Positions 1-9,088 of a DNA stretch of 40,016 nt are shown piece by piece. The position numbers and the translations under genes were made by a program. Origin of the DNA: Promethearchaeota archaeon (GTDB lineage: Archaea; Asgardarchaeota; Lokiarchaeia; Sigyniarchaeales; SOKP01); assembly GCA_019894955.1 (NCBI GenBank), contig JAGXNQ010000007.1, positions 1 to 40,016 on the forward strand. Direction: 5' to 3'. The number at the start of each line of letters is the position of its first letter. Within the stretch, counting starts at the first letter, position 1. A model generated the notes under the pieces. It saw only the letters and a program-made list of their open reading frames with translations, searched no databases and was not told the DNA's origin.

Positions 1-623
1 ATCTTGGATTCATCAAGGTTTTTTAATATTGCTCTTTTAACCTTGTTTTTTAAAAAAGGTACATATATTCCTTCAATTTCACTACATTTTGATAAGAAAT
101 CATGTAGTTCATCCTTATCCTTCTTATAATTATCATACAAAGAGAGGAAAGTTCCCAAATTAGGCTCGGCATCACCAATAAATATGATATCGAAAATCTT
201 GCTAAATGGTAAAGGATTAGAAGTCACTACAGGACCCCCAGCAATTAATAAAGGATAGTCTTGCTTCTTAACTTCTTTAAGATTAATTCTTTTGGTATTT
301 GTTAAGGGGATTTTTGCTTTCTCTAAAATCCACAAAATGTTTCTAAAGTCGTTTTCGTAATGGATTGAAAAACCTAAGATATCAAATTGATGAGGTAGAA
401 ATCCTGTTTCAATTCCTTTAACACAATTTATAGGTTTAATATCTTCTAATGCAGGGAATTTAACTCCCTTAGGTAAATGAATTTTATCACAGAATACATT
501 CTCAAAGGAATTAATGAAGTTATAGAGAAAACGTATGGTATAGGATGATTCCATTATGCTAAATTGATTAGGATAAATCAATCCAAAAGAAATTTCATCC
601 TCTTTCCAACTTTTTGAGATCAT
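1..623 (-). CDS. Radical-SAM/B12-binding-type protein, N-terminal part (cut by window edge)
   Basis: This open frame is absent from the ORF track. Read on the minus strand it starts with ATG at 623 (MISKSWKEDEISFGLIYPN) and stays open for 207 codons to the left edge. The visible part resembles the N-terminal cobalamin-binding-like domain of B12-binding radical SAM proteins: an opening FGLIYPN strand, then FDILGFSIHYENDFRNIL, then PLLIAGGPVVTSNPLP and IIFIGDAEPN, which is the usual order in that family. The CxxxCxxC cluster motif would lie beyond the window, so radical SAM chemistry is inferred, and the substrate is unknown. Its ATG overlaps the sirtuin TGA by 4 bases (ATGA), so the two are probably translationally coupled. 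Confidence 0.7.
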   Translation of the reverse strand, partial: MISKSWKEDEISFGLIYPNQFSIMESSYTIRFLYNFINSFENVFCDKIHLPKGVKFPALEDIKPINCVKGIETGFLPHQFDILGFSIHYENDFRNILWILEKAKIPLTNTKRINLKEVKKQDYPLLIAGGPVVTSNPLPFSKIFDIIFIGDAEPNLGTFLSLYDNYKKDKDELHDFLSKCSEIEGIYVPFLKNKVKRAILKNLDESK

Positions 624-1438
624 TTTTCCTTCATTGATAAATTAGATTGTTCCATAGATTCTTTTATAAGTTTAACTTGTTCCACAATAAGAGGGAGTAT
701 TGTTCCTGTTTTATGATGTATTACAACCTCCGCTCGTTCATCTAAATGAGTGGGTTCATCATTTACTATAATTAATTTCCCTTTTTCCCTTAATGTATAA
801 AGTGGTAGATCACAAACAGGAGCTACCTGGAGAGAAGATCCCGCAATAAGCATTACATCTGCTTTTTGAGACAAAGCTTGAGATTGATAAATTTCAAACT
901 TAGGTAAACTTTCACCAAATAAGGTAACTGAGGGTTTCAATGGAGCAGTGCACACATCACATTGAGGAGGATATTTTTTTTCCTTTTTTAATTTTTTTAG
1001 TATTTGATCTTTTGTATAGGAAGCATTACATCCAAAACAATCAAAACGATTAACATTACCGTGGACTTCATAGACTAAAATTGAACCTGCTTTTTGATGA
1101 AGTTCATCGATATTTTGAGTGATAACTCCTTTAATTACATTCATGTTCTCAAGTTCAGCTAAGGCTATATGTCCCATATTTGGTTTCGCCTTAAATAATG
1201 TAGGAGCCATTTTTTCCGCCATTTCCCAAAATTTTGTTGGATCTTTCACGAAGGATCTGATGTTACCATAAATCTCTACTTTATACTTATCCCATATGCC
1301 CCCCTCACCACGAAAATCCGGAATTCCAGATTCTGTGGAAATACCCGCACCAGTTAAGACAATTGCGCTTTTAGAGTTAGCAAGAAGTTCAGCAGCTTGG
1401 TGAATTTTCTTCTTTTCAATAATTCTCATAACTTTCAT
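620..1438 (-). CDS. sir2: Sir2-family NAD-dependent protein deacylase (sirtuin)
   Basis: A complete sirtuin of 272 residues; the family removes acyl groups from lysines with NAD as co-substrate. The NAD-binding motif GAGISTESGIPDFRG is at residues 30-44, QNIDELH at 108-114, and the catalytic histidine at 126 (VHGNVNRFDC). The structural zinc site is complete (C134/C137 and C160/C163), followed by GESLP, GSSLQVAPV and the NAD-contacting IIVNDEPT. Length and motif order are normal for a small class II/III/U-type prokaryotic sirtuin; substrate range cannot be read from the sequence. The ATG at 1438 begins MKVMRIIEKK, and an in-frame ATG three codons later is an alternative. It is the first gene of a minus-strand pair with the truncated radical-SAM-type gene. 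Confidence 0.93.
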   Translation of the reverse strand: MKVMRIIEKKKIHQAAELLANSKSAIVLTGAGISTESGIPDFRGEGGIWDKYKVEIYGNIRSFVKDPTKFWEMAEKMAPTLFKAKPNMGHIALAELENMNVIKGVITQNIDELHQKAGSILVYEVHGNVNRFDCFGCNASYTKDQILKKLKKEKKYPPQCDVCTAPLKPSVTLFGESLPKFEIYQSQALSQKADVMLIAGSSLQVAPVCDLPLYTLREKGKLIIVNDEPTHLDERAEVVIHHKTGTILPLIVEQVKLIKESMEQSNLSMKEK

Positions 1439-1752
1439 TAGAATGTCCTTATTGTACCAATTTTAATATCAATTTAGAATGAATAAAAGAACAAATAGAC
1501 TTATATCGCGAAATTGTCAATTCAATTATATTTACATATTCCCATTTTATAAATATTTTTAATATATTGTTGAAAATTATAAAAACTTAATCATTAGGAA
1601 AAAAAACCCATATTATAACTTTTTATAGAAATTTCGTATTATCTTACATCGCGTAATATTTTTAGTTTCAAAAATAATTAATATATACCCTTAATTTCAT
1701 ATTTTCAATGGGATATCATTCTTATTAATTAACATCTTTTCTGCTTATTTTT
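1439..1752. other. Divergent intergenic region (314 bp)
   Basis: Very AT-rich spacer between the sirtuin (minus) and the hypothetical gene at 1753 (plus). It should hold promoters in both directions; TATA-like stretches occur near 1550-1575 and 1675-1690 but none can be assigned firmly. The hexamer ATCGCG appears twice (1505-1510 and 1648-1653), which is notable in such AT-rich DNA. No ORF, tRNA or strong hairpin was recognised. Confidence 0.5.
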
Positions 1753-2640
1753 ATGATTACTGGATTCGCAATAATTTTGGATGAGGAAATACTTTACGTC
1801 TCAAATGAAAATAAATATGCTTTCTTTGAAATAGTTCTCTTTATTGAGAAATTAATCAAAAGTATTAATCCAAAAAATTATTGGCGTCTGAAGAATATAT
1901 TTTTTGAAAATGATAATGGAAGAGAACGAATGATTATCAAGCATCTTATTACAGAAAATAATGAAAACCTATTTTATTGCATTACTGGTGATTTTATTTC
2001 TGGTTCAGAAGAAGCCGATAGGATGTTGGATGAATATATTGAAAAAGTAAGCGCTAATTATCCCAACGCAGAAGCAATTGAAAAAGCTTCCAGTAAATCA
2101 GAATTCTCTAAAATAGTAAAACTAATAACGGCTTATCTTTGGGATAAGTATCGTGATCCTATCGCAGATGAGGAATTAATAGGTAATTGTTTGAGTAATA
2201 ACAATAAAATTCTGTATTGTGGAATCTCTACACAAGGATTACCAATTATTTCAAAATTATATGATGACTCTCTTTTACAAAACATCAAACAAGAAGCATC
2301 AAAAGAAAATATAGATATCTTTACTTCAAATTTATCTGCGAAATTAGCCACAATAACAATGAATACTCAGATCAGAGCAAAAAGCCATATCAAAGAAATT
2401 CATTTCGATGATTTGGGAAATGATGGATGCATGAAATTAATTCTGTATAGTAAAATTAATAATTTTTCATTAGATCTTATTGCTTCTGGAGATTTATTTA
2501 AAATTAAAGAAATTTTTAGCCAATTAGAATCAAAAATTTCCAAAGAGGAAATTTTACTTAGCGAATTTAACGGAGATCTTAAACCTTATAGAACACTTTC
2601 ATCTTATCTAGATGAAATAATAAATGAATTTGATCAATAA
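1753..2640 (+). CDS. Hypothetical protein, possible longin/roadblock-like domains
   Basis: A soluble 295-residue protein that I do not recognise as a named family. The N-terminus (FAIILDEEILYVSNENKYAF) has the beta-hairpin then amphipathic-helix layout of longin/profilin-like folds. The second half (about residues 150-265) repeats a similar order: ILYCGISTQGLPIISKL, then SAKLATITMNTQI, then a short strand pair and IASGDLF. This resembles Roadblock/LC7-type domains, which are abundant in Asgard archaea as partners of small GTPases. The fold assignment comes from pattern reading only. No signal peptide or membrane segment is visible. It precedes the nucleotidylyltransferase gene by 30 bases on the same strand, though that gene may have its own TATA box. 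Confidence 0.75.
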   Translation: MITGFAIILDEEILYVSNENKYAFFEIVLFIEKLIKSINPKNYWRLKNIFFENDNGRERMIIKHLITENNENLFYCITGDFISGSEEADRMLDEYIEKVSANYPNAEAIEKASSKSEFSKIVKLITAYLWDKYRDPIADEELIGNCLSNNNKILYCGISTQGLPIISKLYDDSLLQNIKQEASKENIDIFTSNLSAKLATITMNTQIRAKSHIKEIHFDDLGNDGCMKLILYSKINNFSLDLIASGDLFKIKEIFSQLESKISKEEILLSEFNGDLKPYRTLSSYLDEIINEFDQ

Positions 2641-2650
2641 TTTATAATAA
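2641..2650 (+). promoter_or_regulatory. Possible TATA box for the nucleotidylyltransferase gene
   Basis: TTTATAATAA lies about 25 bases before the ATG at 2671, the spacing expected for an archaeal leaderless or short-leader transcript. The stretch between is pyrimidine-rich with no ribosome binding site, which favours leaderless translation. Readthrough from the upstream gene is equally possible. Confidence 0.4.
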
Positions 2651-2670
2651 TATGCTTTTTTTCCTTATTT

Positions 2671-3963
2671 ATGAAAGCTGTAATCCTAGCAGCTGGAAAA
2701 GGAAAAAGATTACGTCCTATAACAGCCACTAAACCTAAACCAATGATTCCCCTTGCGGGTAAACCATTATTGGAACACACAGTTTTAAGCTTAAAAAATG
2801 CAGGTATTGATCACGTTCTAATTATCACAGGTTATAAAGAGGAAGCCATTAAGGATTATTTCAAAGACGGAATTGATAAAGTTGGTATAAAAATATCATA
2901 TATTACCCAAACTGAACATCTTGGTACAGCTCATGCGACTAATTATGCAAGAAATTTTGTAAAAAATGATGAATTCCTCCTAATGTATGGAGATATACTT
3001 GTCGATGAACAAGTCTTTAAAGATGTGATAGAACTATTCAAAAAGCATGATCTTGACGGAGTAATTTGTCTAAATACGGTTGATAATCCCCAAGATTTTG
3101 GAATAATCACATTAGACTCTCAAATGAGTGTAATTAATATCACAGAAAAACCCGATCTAGGTAAAAACTTAGGAAATCTGGCTAATGCTGGGATCTATGT
3201 CTTTAAACCAAATATTTTTGAAGCAATTGAAAAAACGAAGAAATCAGTTCGAGGTGAATTAGAATTTACAGATTCAATGCAAATATTAATAAATGAATTA
3301 AATGGTAAAATTAAAGGACATATCATTAAAAATCTCTTTTGGAGCGATATCGGATTACCTTGGCAGTTATTGGATGCAAACAAGTATTTGCTAGATCGAC
3401 TAAACCCCTCAATAGAAGGTACTGTTGAAAATAATGTAACTTTTTCTGGGACAATTTATGTTGGTAATAAATCAACAATAAAAGCGGGAACAACAATAAT
3501 AGGTCCTTGTTTTATAGGAGCGAATACATTAGTAGGACCAAATGCCTTCATTCGACCTTATAGTTTTATAGGGAATAATTGTCATATTGGAATGTCTGAA
3601 ATAAAAAATTCTTTGATTTTTTCAAATTCAAAAATTCCACATTTTAATTACGTTGGTGATTCTATTATATGTGAAAATGTTAATCTTGGAGCAGGTACGA
3701 AAGTATCTAACTTGAGATTTGATAATAAAAGTATTAAGATGAGAATTAATGGAAAATTGATTAATTCTAAAAGGAGAAAATTGGGAGTAGTAATGGGTGC
3801 CAATTCACAAACAGGTATAAATGTAAGTATTATGTGTGGTAAAAAAATAGGTGAAAATTCTATTATAGGCGCTAATACCCTAATTAACGAAGACGTACCT
3901 CGAGATAGCCTCTACTATCAAGATTCTAATGGAAATTTGATAAAAAAAACTAATCTTTCTTAA
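2671..3963 (+). CDS. Bifunctional sugar-1-phosphate nucleotidylyltransferase/acetyltransferase-type protein
   Basis: 430 residues in two parts. Residues 1-235 are a nucleotidyltransferase domain opening with MKAVILAAGKGKRLRPIT and TKPKPMIPLAGKPLLEH, the nucleotide-binding loop of sugar nucleotidyltransferases, with MYGDILVD supplying the metal-binding Asp. Residues about 245-425 form a left-handed beta-helix of hexapeptide repeats (TIIGPCFIGANTLVGPNAFI and onward). This architecture matches the archaeal GlmU-like enzymes that make UDP-N-acetylglucosamine or dTDP/UDP-glucose. The beta-helix may carry N-acetyltransferase activity, but its acceptor cannot be read here. Likely role: activated sugar supply for surface glycans or N-glycosylation. 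It converges with the eS1 gene. Confidence 0.88.
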   Translation: MKAVILAAGKGKRLRPITATKPKPMIPLAGKPLLEHTVLSLKNAGIDHVLIITGYKEEAIKDYFKDGIDKVGIKISYITQTEHLGTAHATNYARNFVKNDEFLLMYGDILVDEQVFKDVIELFKKHDLDGVICLNTVDNPQDFGIITLDSQMSVINITEKPDLGKNLGNLANAGIYVFKPNIFEAIEKTKKSVRGELEFTDSMQILINELNGKIKGHIIKNLFWSDIGLPWQLLDANKYLLDRLNPSIEGTVENNVTFSGTIYVGNKSTIKAGTTIIGPCFIGANTLVGPNAFIRPYSFIGNNCHIGMSEIKNSLIFSNSKIPHFNYVGDSIICENVNLGAGTKVSNLRFDNKSIKMRINGKLINSKRRKLGVVMGANSQTGINVSIMCGKKIGENSIIGANTLINEDVPRDSLYYQDSNGNLIKKTNLS

Positions 3964-4020
3964 GCCGCTTGTTAAATAGTTATAAATTATTATAAATTTT
4001 AATAGAAATGATTTTTAAGC

Positions 4021-4027
4021 AAAAAAA
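4021..4027 (-). terminator. Poly-T tract after the uS15-eS1 operon
   Basis: A run of seven T on the minus strand about 15 bases beyond the eS1 stop codon. Archaeal RNA polymerase terminates on such U-tracts without a hairpin, so this is a plausible terminator for the ribosomal operon. Confidence 0.35.
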
Positions 4028-4042
4028 GTGGGTTAATAATTT

Positions 4043-4846
4043 TTATTCAGTAGTTTCTTTATTCTTGGTCTCAGAAATTTCTTTTGGGGCACTTTCTTCT
4101 TTTCGAGGAGAAGGTCTGGTTTGTGATAATTTTCTAACATTGATCCTTTCGCTTCTTTTTATTTCACTTTTACGAGATCGTTTAACTTCTACTTCAACGA
4201 TATCATAATCTTCTTCTTTTGAAATATATACTTGGTCAGTACCTCCTTCAGGAACTGATATTAGTTTGCTTTTAATGATGGAAGAGTTTGATAACGGATA
4301 AATTGTTTTAGCTACTCTTTGTATTTGCTTTGCAAATTCTCCATAGATCATTCCACTGATAAATTTTTCGTGATCAACAGATTTCCCAAATTCGGTGAGA
4401 ATTTCTTTTATAATCTTTCGTATTAAAATTTGTTGACTACTTCTTGCTTTCTTGATTGTTGTGCAAATTGTAGTTAGACGGTATATGTACCCATCTTTAG
4501 TTGTAATGTTTAAAATAAGTTGGATCTTTGAACTTCCTCTTTCAATCAAAGATCTAACGAAATCATTCGTAAAAATATGTCCGATAAACATTGTATTGCA
4601 AGTGTTAGCTTCAGGATTTACATCAATGACTTTAAATTTAATTTTTAGATTGATATCTGAAAAACTATTTGTTATATCATATAGTAGAATTTCAATTGTT
4701 CTGTCTATTACATTATTTTCAAATCCCATAATTTCTCCAATTTCTTTAAAATTGAAGCTTTGTGGGGCTTTTAGAGAAAACCAGCTCTTATCTTTAAATG
4801 AAACTTTCTTAACTCTCACTTTCTTCTTTTTAGCTTTTTGGCTCAT
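4043..4846 (-). CDS. rps3ae: 30S ribosomal protein eS1 (S3Ae)
   Basis: 267 residues matching archaeal/eukaryotic eS1, a small-subunit protein near the mRNA exit site and absent from bacteria. Recognisable blocks: lysine-rich N-terminus, KVSFKDKSWFSLKAPQSF, IGEIMGFENNVIDRTIE, NTMFIGHIFTNDFVRSLI, and YIYRLTTICTTIKKARSSQQ. The C-terminal roughly 50 residues are a charged, low-complexity tail, longer than in a typical archaeal eS1. The start ATG is preceded by GAGGTAAT, a good ribosome binding site. It follows uS15 by 5 bases in the same operon. Confidence 0.95.
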   Translation of the reverse strand: MSQKAKKKKVRVKKVSFKDKSWFSLKAPQSFNFKEIGEIMGFENNVIDRTIEILLYDITNSFSDINLKIKFKVIDVNPEANTCNTMFIGHIFTNDFVRSLIERGSSKIQLILNITTKDGYIYRLTTICTTIKKARSSQQILIRKIIKEILTEFGKSVDHEKFISGMIYGEFAKQIQRVAKTIYPLSNSSIIKSKLISVPEGGTDQVYISKEEDYDIVEVEVKRSRKSEIKRSERINVRKLSQTRPSPRKEESAPKEISETKNKETTE

Positions 4847-4851
4847 TTTTA

Positions 4852-5310
4852 TTACCTCGCCATAAGTGTTCTTACTTTTTCAGGAACGTACTTGAAATCT
4901 TGCTCCAGTACTTTCTTTTTCTTATAATATCGAATTAATCGATAGATTTTTGCTTCAGTTCGTTGTAATCCTTTTTTTGAATCAAGATCTTTATGATTAT
5001 TCTCAAGATGTTTACGTAGATTGAGAGCTTTTTTAATTAAATCAGAGATATCTTCTGGTAATGGAGAAATAATATCATTACTGTCGAGTATTTGACTAAT
5101 TGATTTCCCAGTTACTACTTTTACTAAGGGTACTCCATGGGAGTCTCTCAAAATAACTCCAATCATTGATTTGGAATTTCCTTTTTTTGCTAACTTGACA
5201 ACTTCAGCCTCTACTTCTTCGCCAGACAATTCAACCCATACGGGCTTCTCTAATCTCGCAGGTCGAGTACTACCGGACTTTCCCTTCTTTCTTGAATGCA
5301 TCCGAGCCAT
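4852..5310 (-). CDS. rps15: 30S ribosomal protein uS15
   Basis: Archaeal/eukaryotic-type uS15 with the extra N-terminal region (MARMHSRKKGKSGSTRPAR) missing from bacterial S15, and a core containing LRKHLENNHKDLDSKKGLQRTEAKIYRLIRYYKKK. The ORF track starts 15 bases upstream at a TTG; I choose the ATG at 5310 because MARMHSRKKGKSGS is the conserved archaeal N-terminus, giving 152 residues. GTGAT lies just before it. First gene of the uS15-eS1 pair, divergent from rdgB; association of these three genes is common in archaea. Confidence 0.95.
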   Translation of the reverse strand: MARMHSRKKGKSGSTRPARLEKPVWVELSGEEVEAEVVKLAKKGNSKSMIGVILRDSHGVPLVKVVTGKSISQILDSNDIISPLPEDISDLIKKALNLRKHLENNHKDLDSKKGLQRTEAKIYRLIRYYKKKKVLEQDFKYVPEKVRTLMAR

Positions 5311-5470
5311 TATATCACAGCACAATTAAAAATTTTAAGATTCTAATTATACTTCTAAATGATTTTTCGAAAATAAAATTTTGGAATTTTGTTTATTTTC
5401 CAACTATTTTGACACATTTTTTTTTTAAGTAAGGTGATAAAGTCTACAAAAAACATAAACAAATTGTGTG

Positions 5471-5482
5471 TATATTTAAATA
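5471..5482 (+). promoter_or_regulatory. Probable TATA box of rdgB
   Basis: TATATTTAAATA is centred about 30 bases before the rdgB ATG. With the usual archaeal TATA-to-start distance, transcription would begin only a few bases before the ATG, so a leaderless or very short-leader mRNA is expected. Confidence 0.55.
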
Positions 5483-5505
5483 AATATTAGAGGATTATTA
5501 TCAAT

Positions 5506-6090
5506 ATGAATGAAGTAAAAGAGGATATCTTTTTTATTACGGGGAATTCTAGTAAATATAATGAAATTCAACAATTATTCAAACAAGAAACAATAAATTA
5601 TAACCTAATTCAAAAAGATTTAAAAACAATTGAAATCCAAGCTGAATCAATTAAATCTGTTGCAGAATTTAAAATTAATAGTGTAAAAGATAAATTAATC
5701 TGTTCTGCCTTTGTCGAAGATGCTGGTTTTTTTGTTGATAATCCATTGAATGGTTTTCCTGGTGTCTATTCCTCATATGTTATGAAAACAATTGGAAATA
5801 AGGGAATATTGAATCTTATAGAAAATTTTGAGGATAGTAGAGCTCACTTTTCTGCGGCTATAGCATTATATTTTAAACCATTACATAAAATATTTTTCTT
5901 TGAAGGTACTGTAGAGGGTAAGGTATCAAATTTGCAGAAAGGAAATCACGGATTTGGATTCGATCCTATCTTCATTCCAGATGAAATTCCAACAAAAACA
6001 TTCGCAGAATTAACAACTACACAGAAAAATTCAATTTCTCACCGTGGTAAAGCTTGGTTGAAATTGATCGATTTTTTAAGAAAAAATTGA
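5506..6090 (+). CDS. rdgB: XTP/dITP diphosphatase (HAM1/RdgB family)
   Basis: 194 residues, the usual length of Ham1-type house-cleaning pyrophosphatases, which hydrolyse ITP/dITP/XTP to monophosphates so that deaminated purines stay out of nucleic acids. Key motifs: TGNSSKYNEIQQLF near the N-terminus (substrate loop), VEDAGFFVDNPLNGFPGVYS (the acidic metal-binding motif followed by the GxPG turn), GFGFDPIF, and SHRGKAWLK near the C-terminus. No sign of degeneration. It is transcribed away from the uS15-eS1 operon and converges with the last permease gene, with only 8 bases between stop codons. Confidence 0.95.
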   Translation: MNEVKEDIFFITGNSSKYNEIQQLFKQETINYNLIQKDLKTIEIQAESIKSVAEFKINSVKDKLICSAFVEDAGFFVDNPLNGFPGVYSSYVMKTIGNKGILNLIENFEDSRAHFSAAIALYFKPLHKIFFFEGTVEGKVSNLQKGNHGFGFDPIFIPDEIPTKTFAELTTTQKNSISHRGKAWLKLIDFLRKN

Positions 6091-6098
6091 AAGAAATT

Positions 6099-9062
6099 TT
6101 AAAATGTCTGACGAAATATATCCATTATTGATTGTCTACTCAACCGTATCAGTATAAAATACATTCCTATAACACCTATAGCAATTGATATTGTAAATAC
6201 TCTGAAAATCGAGTCAATTGGCAAGATAAAATTAGCAGGAAGTTCTGTCATTAAAGCCATATTAGTTTCAAGCAAATAACCACAATATGTGCCAATAAAG
6301 GTTCCCATTGTTCCCGCTGACAACAATAATAAAAGACTTTCGATTAGGAACATGTTACGAACATTTCTTGTTTTCATACCCATACTTCTCAAAATCCCAA
6401 TTTCAAATTTTCGTTCAAGCATGATTGCAAACATATTACTAATTAATCCAAAAATTGATATCACTACAGCAAATAAAAGGATAATCTCCATCAAACTACT
6501 TTGGCGTTCCATCATTCCGACCATAAAGTTTACCTTAGAAATCGCATCATCAATTGAAAAACTTCTGTCTTTATAAGTCGTACTTATATCATCCATCGTT
6601 GATTTAATATTTTCTTCGGAGTTTTCAATTAAATTAATAAATATTTTATCAACTATCATATTTGGTTCTCCAGGATTATCGACCTTCATCAAATTCATAT
6701 AATTATCTACCGATACCAAGATTCCGCCACCAAAAGCAGAACCTTCAGAGCTTCTGAAATTCCAATATCCTGGCATTCCTCCACAGATCCCGACAACTTT
6801 AAAAAGTGAAATATTCCCTGGATCATTTTGTATTTTAGGGTTGTAGAAATTAAGCCGAATATATTCACCTACATCATCAATCCCTAAAACTGATGCTATC
6901 GATTTCGCGATAATACATGTATTATTATTTTGGAGCATTTGACTAAAGGAATAATTAAAACCACTATTGGGACTGCTCCAAATTATGAGTTCTTTTTCAA
7001 CAAGATTAGTAAAATCTTCATCAATTCCAATAAATCCTGCTTCTATTTCATTAAAATTAGAGATGTCCGCAGCTGTTACTTGAAATTTAGACTCTGCTTG
7101 TCTAGCATAAAATTCAAATATATTAACGAATGCCTGTTCACTAGAATCATCTCCGAATCCTATACCCCCTTCTGTTGATGAAAAAATAGTCGAAATTATA
7201 GCAGTTAGATCGTAAGTATTAAAGAGAGATATTGCAAGTGATTTAATTCCTGGGAATGATTTTAATTCTTCTACCATTTCAAGTGTCAGAGCACTATCTG
7301 AATCATAACCTTGGTTTGCTAACACTAAATCTGAACCATACTGGAGTTTCAAGCTTGTAGACATGGTTGCTGATTGCATTTCAGTAACACTTGTAATAAA
7401 AAAAATAAAACTAAATGATATTGAAAACATCACAATGGTGCTAGTATTTCTTCTTGTATATCTCTTTAACGAAATCTTAATAATATTCCTATATTTTCTT
7501 ATAAATGGAGAAATAATGCTTAAAAAAACCCGTTGAATTATTGGTATTATACCTACTGAAGCAAATACAAGTCCAAGTAAAATTGCTGCTAACATTCCTA
7601 TAAATAAACCAGCAATCATCATGATTCCCCCAGTTACCATTATTCTAGGTAATAAGATAAATACAATCATTCCTAGAGTAGATATTGATATTCCGATTAA
7701 AAAATTCTTTATATTTATACTACCTTCTTTTTTTACCTCCCAACCCTCTTCTTTTGTATGAAAAGGAGTAATGGATTTTATCAAATCTTGACTAGAGGCT
7801 TTTAATGCAGGTATTAATGCAATTGAAAGCGAAGTAATTGATCCAATGGATAGTTCTAAAATAATAGTTTCTGGATTAATAACAAATTCTTCCATTACAA
7901 AAGGAAAATCCGTCATACTGAAAAGTAAACTGACAATAGAGGGGGTGAAAATAACTCCTATTATAACCCCTATTATGGATCCAAAGACACCTAAAAGTAA
8001 ACCTTCAAACAAAACCATTTTTATTGGGACACCCTTTTTACCTCCTACAACCCGCATTATACCAAACTCTCTCATTCTTTCTTCTATAGAAGTAGATAAA
8101 ATTGAATTGATTAGGATACCTGTTATTAATATAGAAAGGATTGTAATAAACCAAAAGATGATTGTCATCATCATCAAAGTAAATTCTCCACTAGATAATT
8201 CCTCTAACTTTGGCATTGTAACTGAATATGTACTTATTTCTAACCTTTGTTGAATTCGTGTTCCTATTTCGCGTAAACGAGCCGTGGTTTCCTCCAAATT
8301 ACTTACATCATATATAAATTGTGGATTTTCAATTGTCCCCACTAGAAAATTAATTTGATCTGATCTTTGAAAAAAATCCTGTGCCTGATCTAGGTTAACT
8401 AAAATCAAGCTCGTTTCAAATTGGAAAAATTTAAGATCTTGTTCGCATACCATAATAACTTCTAAATCCAAAGTATATTGTTGATATTCTAAGTGAATAA
8501 AATCTCCTATTGAGACATTTAACAATTCAGCTACGTTCCATAAAATGACACATTCTCCATCATCAGGTTCTTCATTATAAATCTCACCAGTTTCAATTCC
8601 GTTATCATCCACAATCTTTAAATCACCCATCTTTCCATTGGTCGCTTCTTGAATAAAATCTATCCCATATAATTGAAGTGAACCATTCGAATTTGAATTA
8701 GTTGAGAAGGTTTTAACTATGGACATAATTCTTGGAAAGAATTCATCAACTCCAGAGATATCATAAAGTTCGTTTTGAATAAGAGATTCTTCAAAATAAG
8801 GATCATAGGTAATATCTGTTTGTGGAATTTTAGTAATCATTATATCAGCACTTCCAGTTGTATTCGTCACCGAATCAATATAATTATAACTCATGGTGTC
8901 GTTAACCATTCCAATTGCGGTTAATAAAATTATTGAAATTGCGATTCCACCAATACCAAAAAATGCTTTAGCTTTACTACGCTTAAGATCAATCCAAGAG
9001 TTCTTAATAAATTGTAAATTAATCTTCAGCTGTAATCGGTACCAAAAATCTCTTATATTCAA
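6099..9062 (-). CDS. FtsX-like ABC transporter permease B (duplicated)
   Basis: 987 residues, last gene of the five-gene operon. One N-terminal membrane helix (about 34-54) is followed by a large MacB-like extracellular domain, then an FtsX core of three helices containing the hallmark SIEERMREFGIMRVVGGKK. Additional helices come around residues 455-560, then a second extracellular domain and a second FtsX core with LERKFEIGILRSMGMKTRNVRNMFLIES. The result is two fused FtsX-type halves, about ten membrane helices. The family couples cytosolic ATP hydrolysis to work on extracellular partners rather than moving solute through a channel (MacB, LolCDE, FtsX). It is a paralogue of the permease at 17768 and probably pairs with it and the ATPase. 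It lies 26 bases after the subtilase. Confidence 0.92.
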   Translation of the reverse strand: MNIRDFWYRLQLKINLQFIKNSWIDLKRSKAKAFFGIGGIAISIILLTAIGMVNDTMSYNYIDSVTNTTGSADIMITKIPQTDITYDPYFEESLIQNELYDISGVDEFFPRIMSIVKTFSTNSNSNGSLQLYGIDFIQEATNGKMGDLKIVDDNGIETGEIYNEEPDDGECVILWNVAELLNVSIGDFIHLEYQQYTLDLEVIMVCEQDLKFFQFETSLILVNLDQAQDFFQRSDQINFLVGTIENPQFIYDVSNLEETTARLREIGTRIQQRLEISTYSVTMPKLEELSSGEFTLMMMTIIFWFITILSILITGILINSILSTSIEERMREFGIMRVVGGKKGVPIKMVLFEGLLLGVFGSIIGVIIGVIFTPSIVSLLFSMTDFPFVMEEFVINPETIILELSIGSITSLSIALIPALKASSQDLIKSITPFHTKEEGWEVKKEGSINIKNFLIGISISTLGMIVFILLPRIMVTGGIMMIAGLFIGMLAAILLGLVFASVGIIPIIQRVFLSIISPFIRKYRNIIKISLKRYTRRNTSTIVMFSISFSFIFFITSVTEMQSATMSTSLKLQYGSDLVLANQGYDSDSALTLEMVEELKSFPGIKSLAISLFNTYDLTAIISTIFSSTEGGIGFGDDSSEQAFVNIFEFYARQAESKFQVTAADISNFNEIEAGFIGIDEDFTNLVEKELIIWSSPNSGFNYSFSQMLQNNNTCIIAKSIASVLGIDDVGEYIRLNFYNPKIQNDPGNISLFKVVGICGGMPGYWNFRSSEGSAFGGGILVSVDNYMNLMKVDNPGEPNMIVDKIFINLIENSEENIKSTMDDISTTYKDRSFSIDDAISKVNFMVGMMERQSSLMEIILLFAVVISIFGLISNMFAIMLERKFEIGILRSMGMKTRNVRNMFLIESLLLLLSAGTMGTFIGTYCGYLLETNMALMTELPANFILPIDSIFRVFTISIAIGVIGMYFILIRLSRQSIMDIFRQTF

Positions 9063-9088
9063 TTTCTTTCTATTCTTGTTTATTAATT

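Noticed and set aside
4452-4865. Plus-strand ORF of 137 residues opposite eS1
   Set aside because: It lies antisense to a clear ribosomal protein gene; the hydrophobic translation is an artefact of the opposite strand.
5310-5325. TTG start of uS15 given by the ORF track
   Set aside because: The conserved archaeal N-terminus MARMHSRKKGKSGS begins at the ATG at 5310; the five extra residues have no family support.
7846-8253. Plus-strand ORF of 135 residues inside permease B
   Set aside because: It is a shadow of the strongly supported minus-strand FtsX-like gene and has no recognisable protein features.
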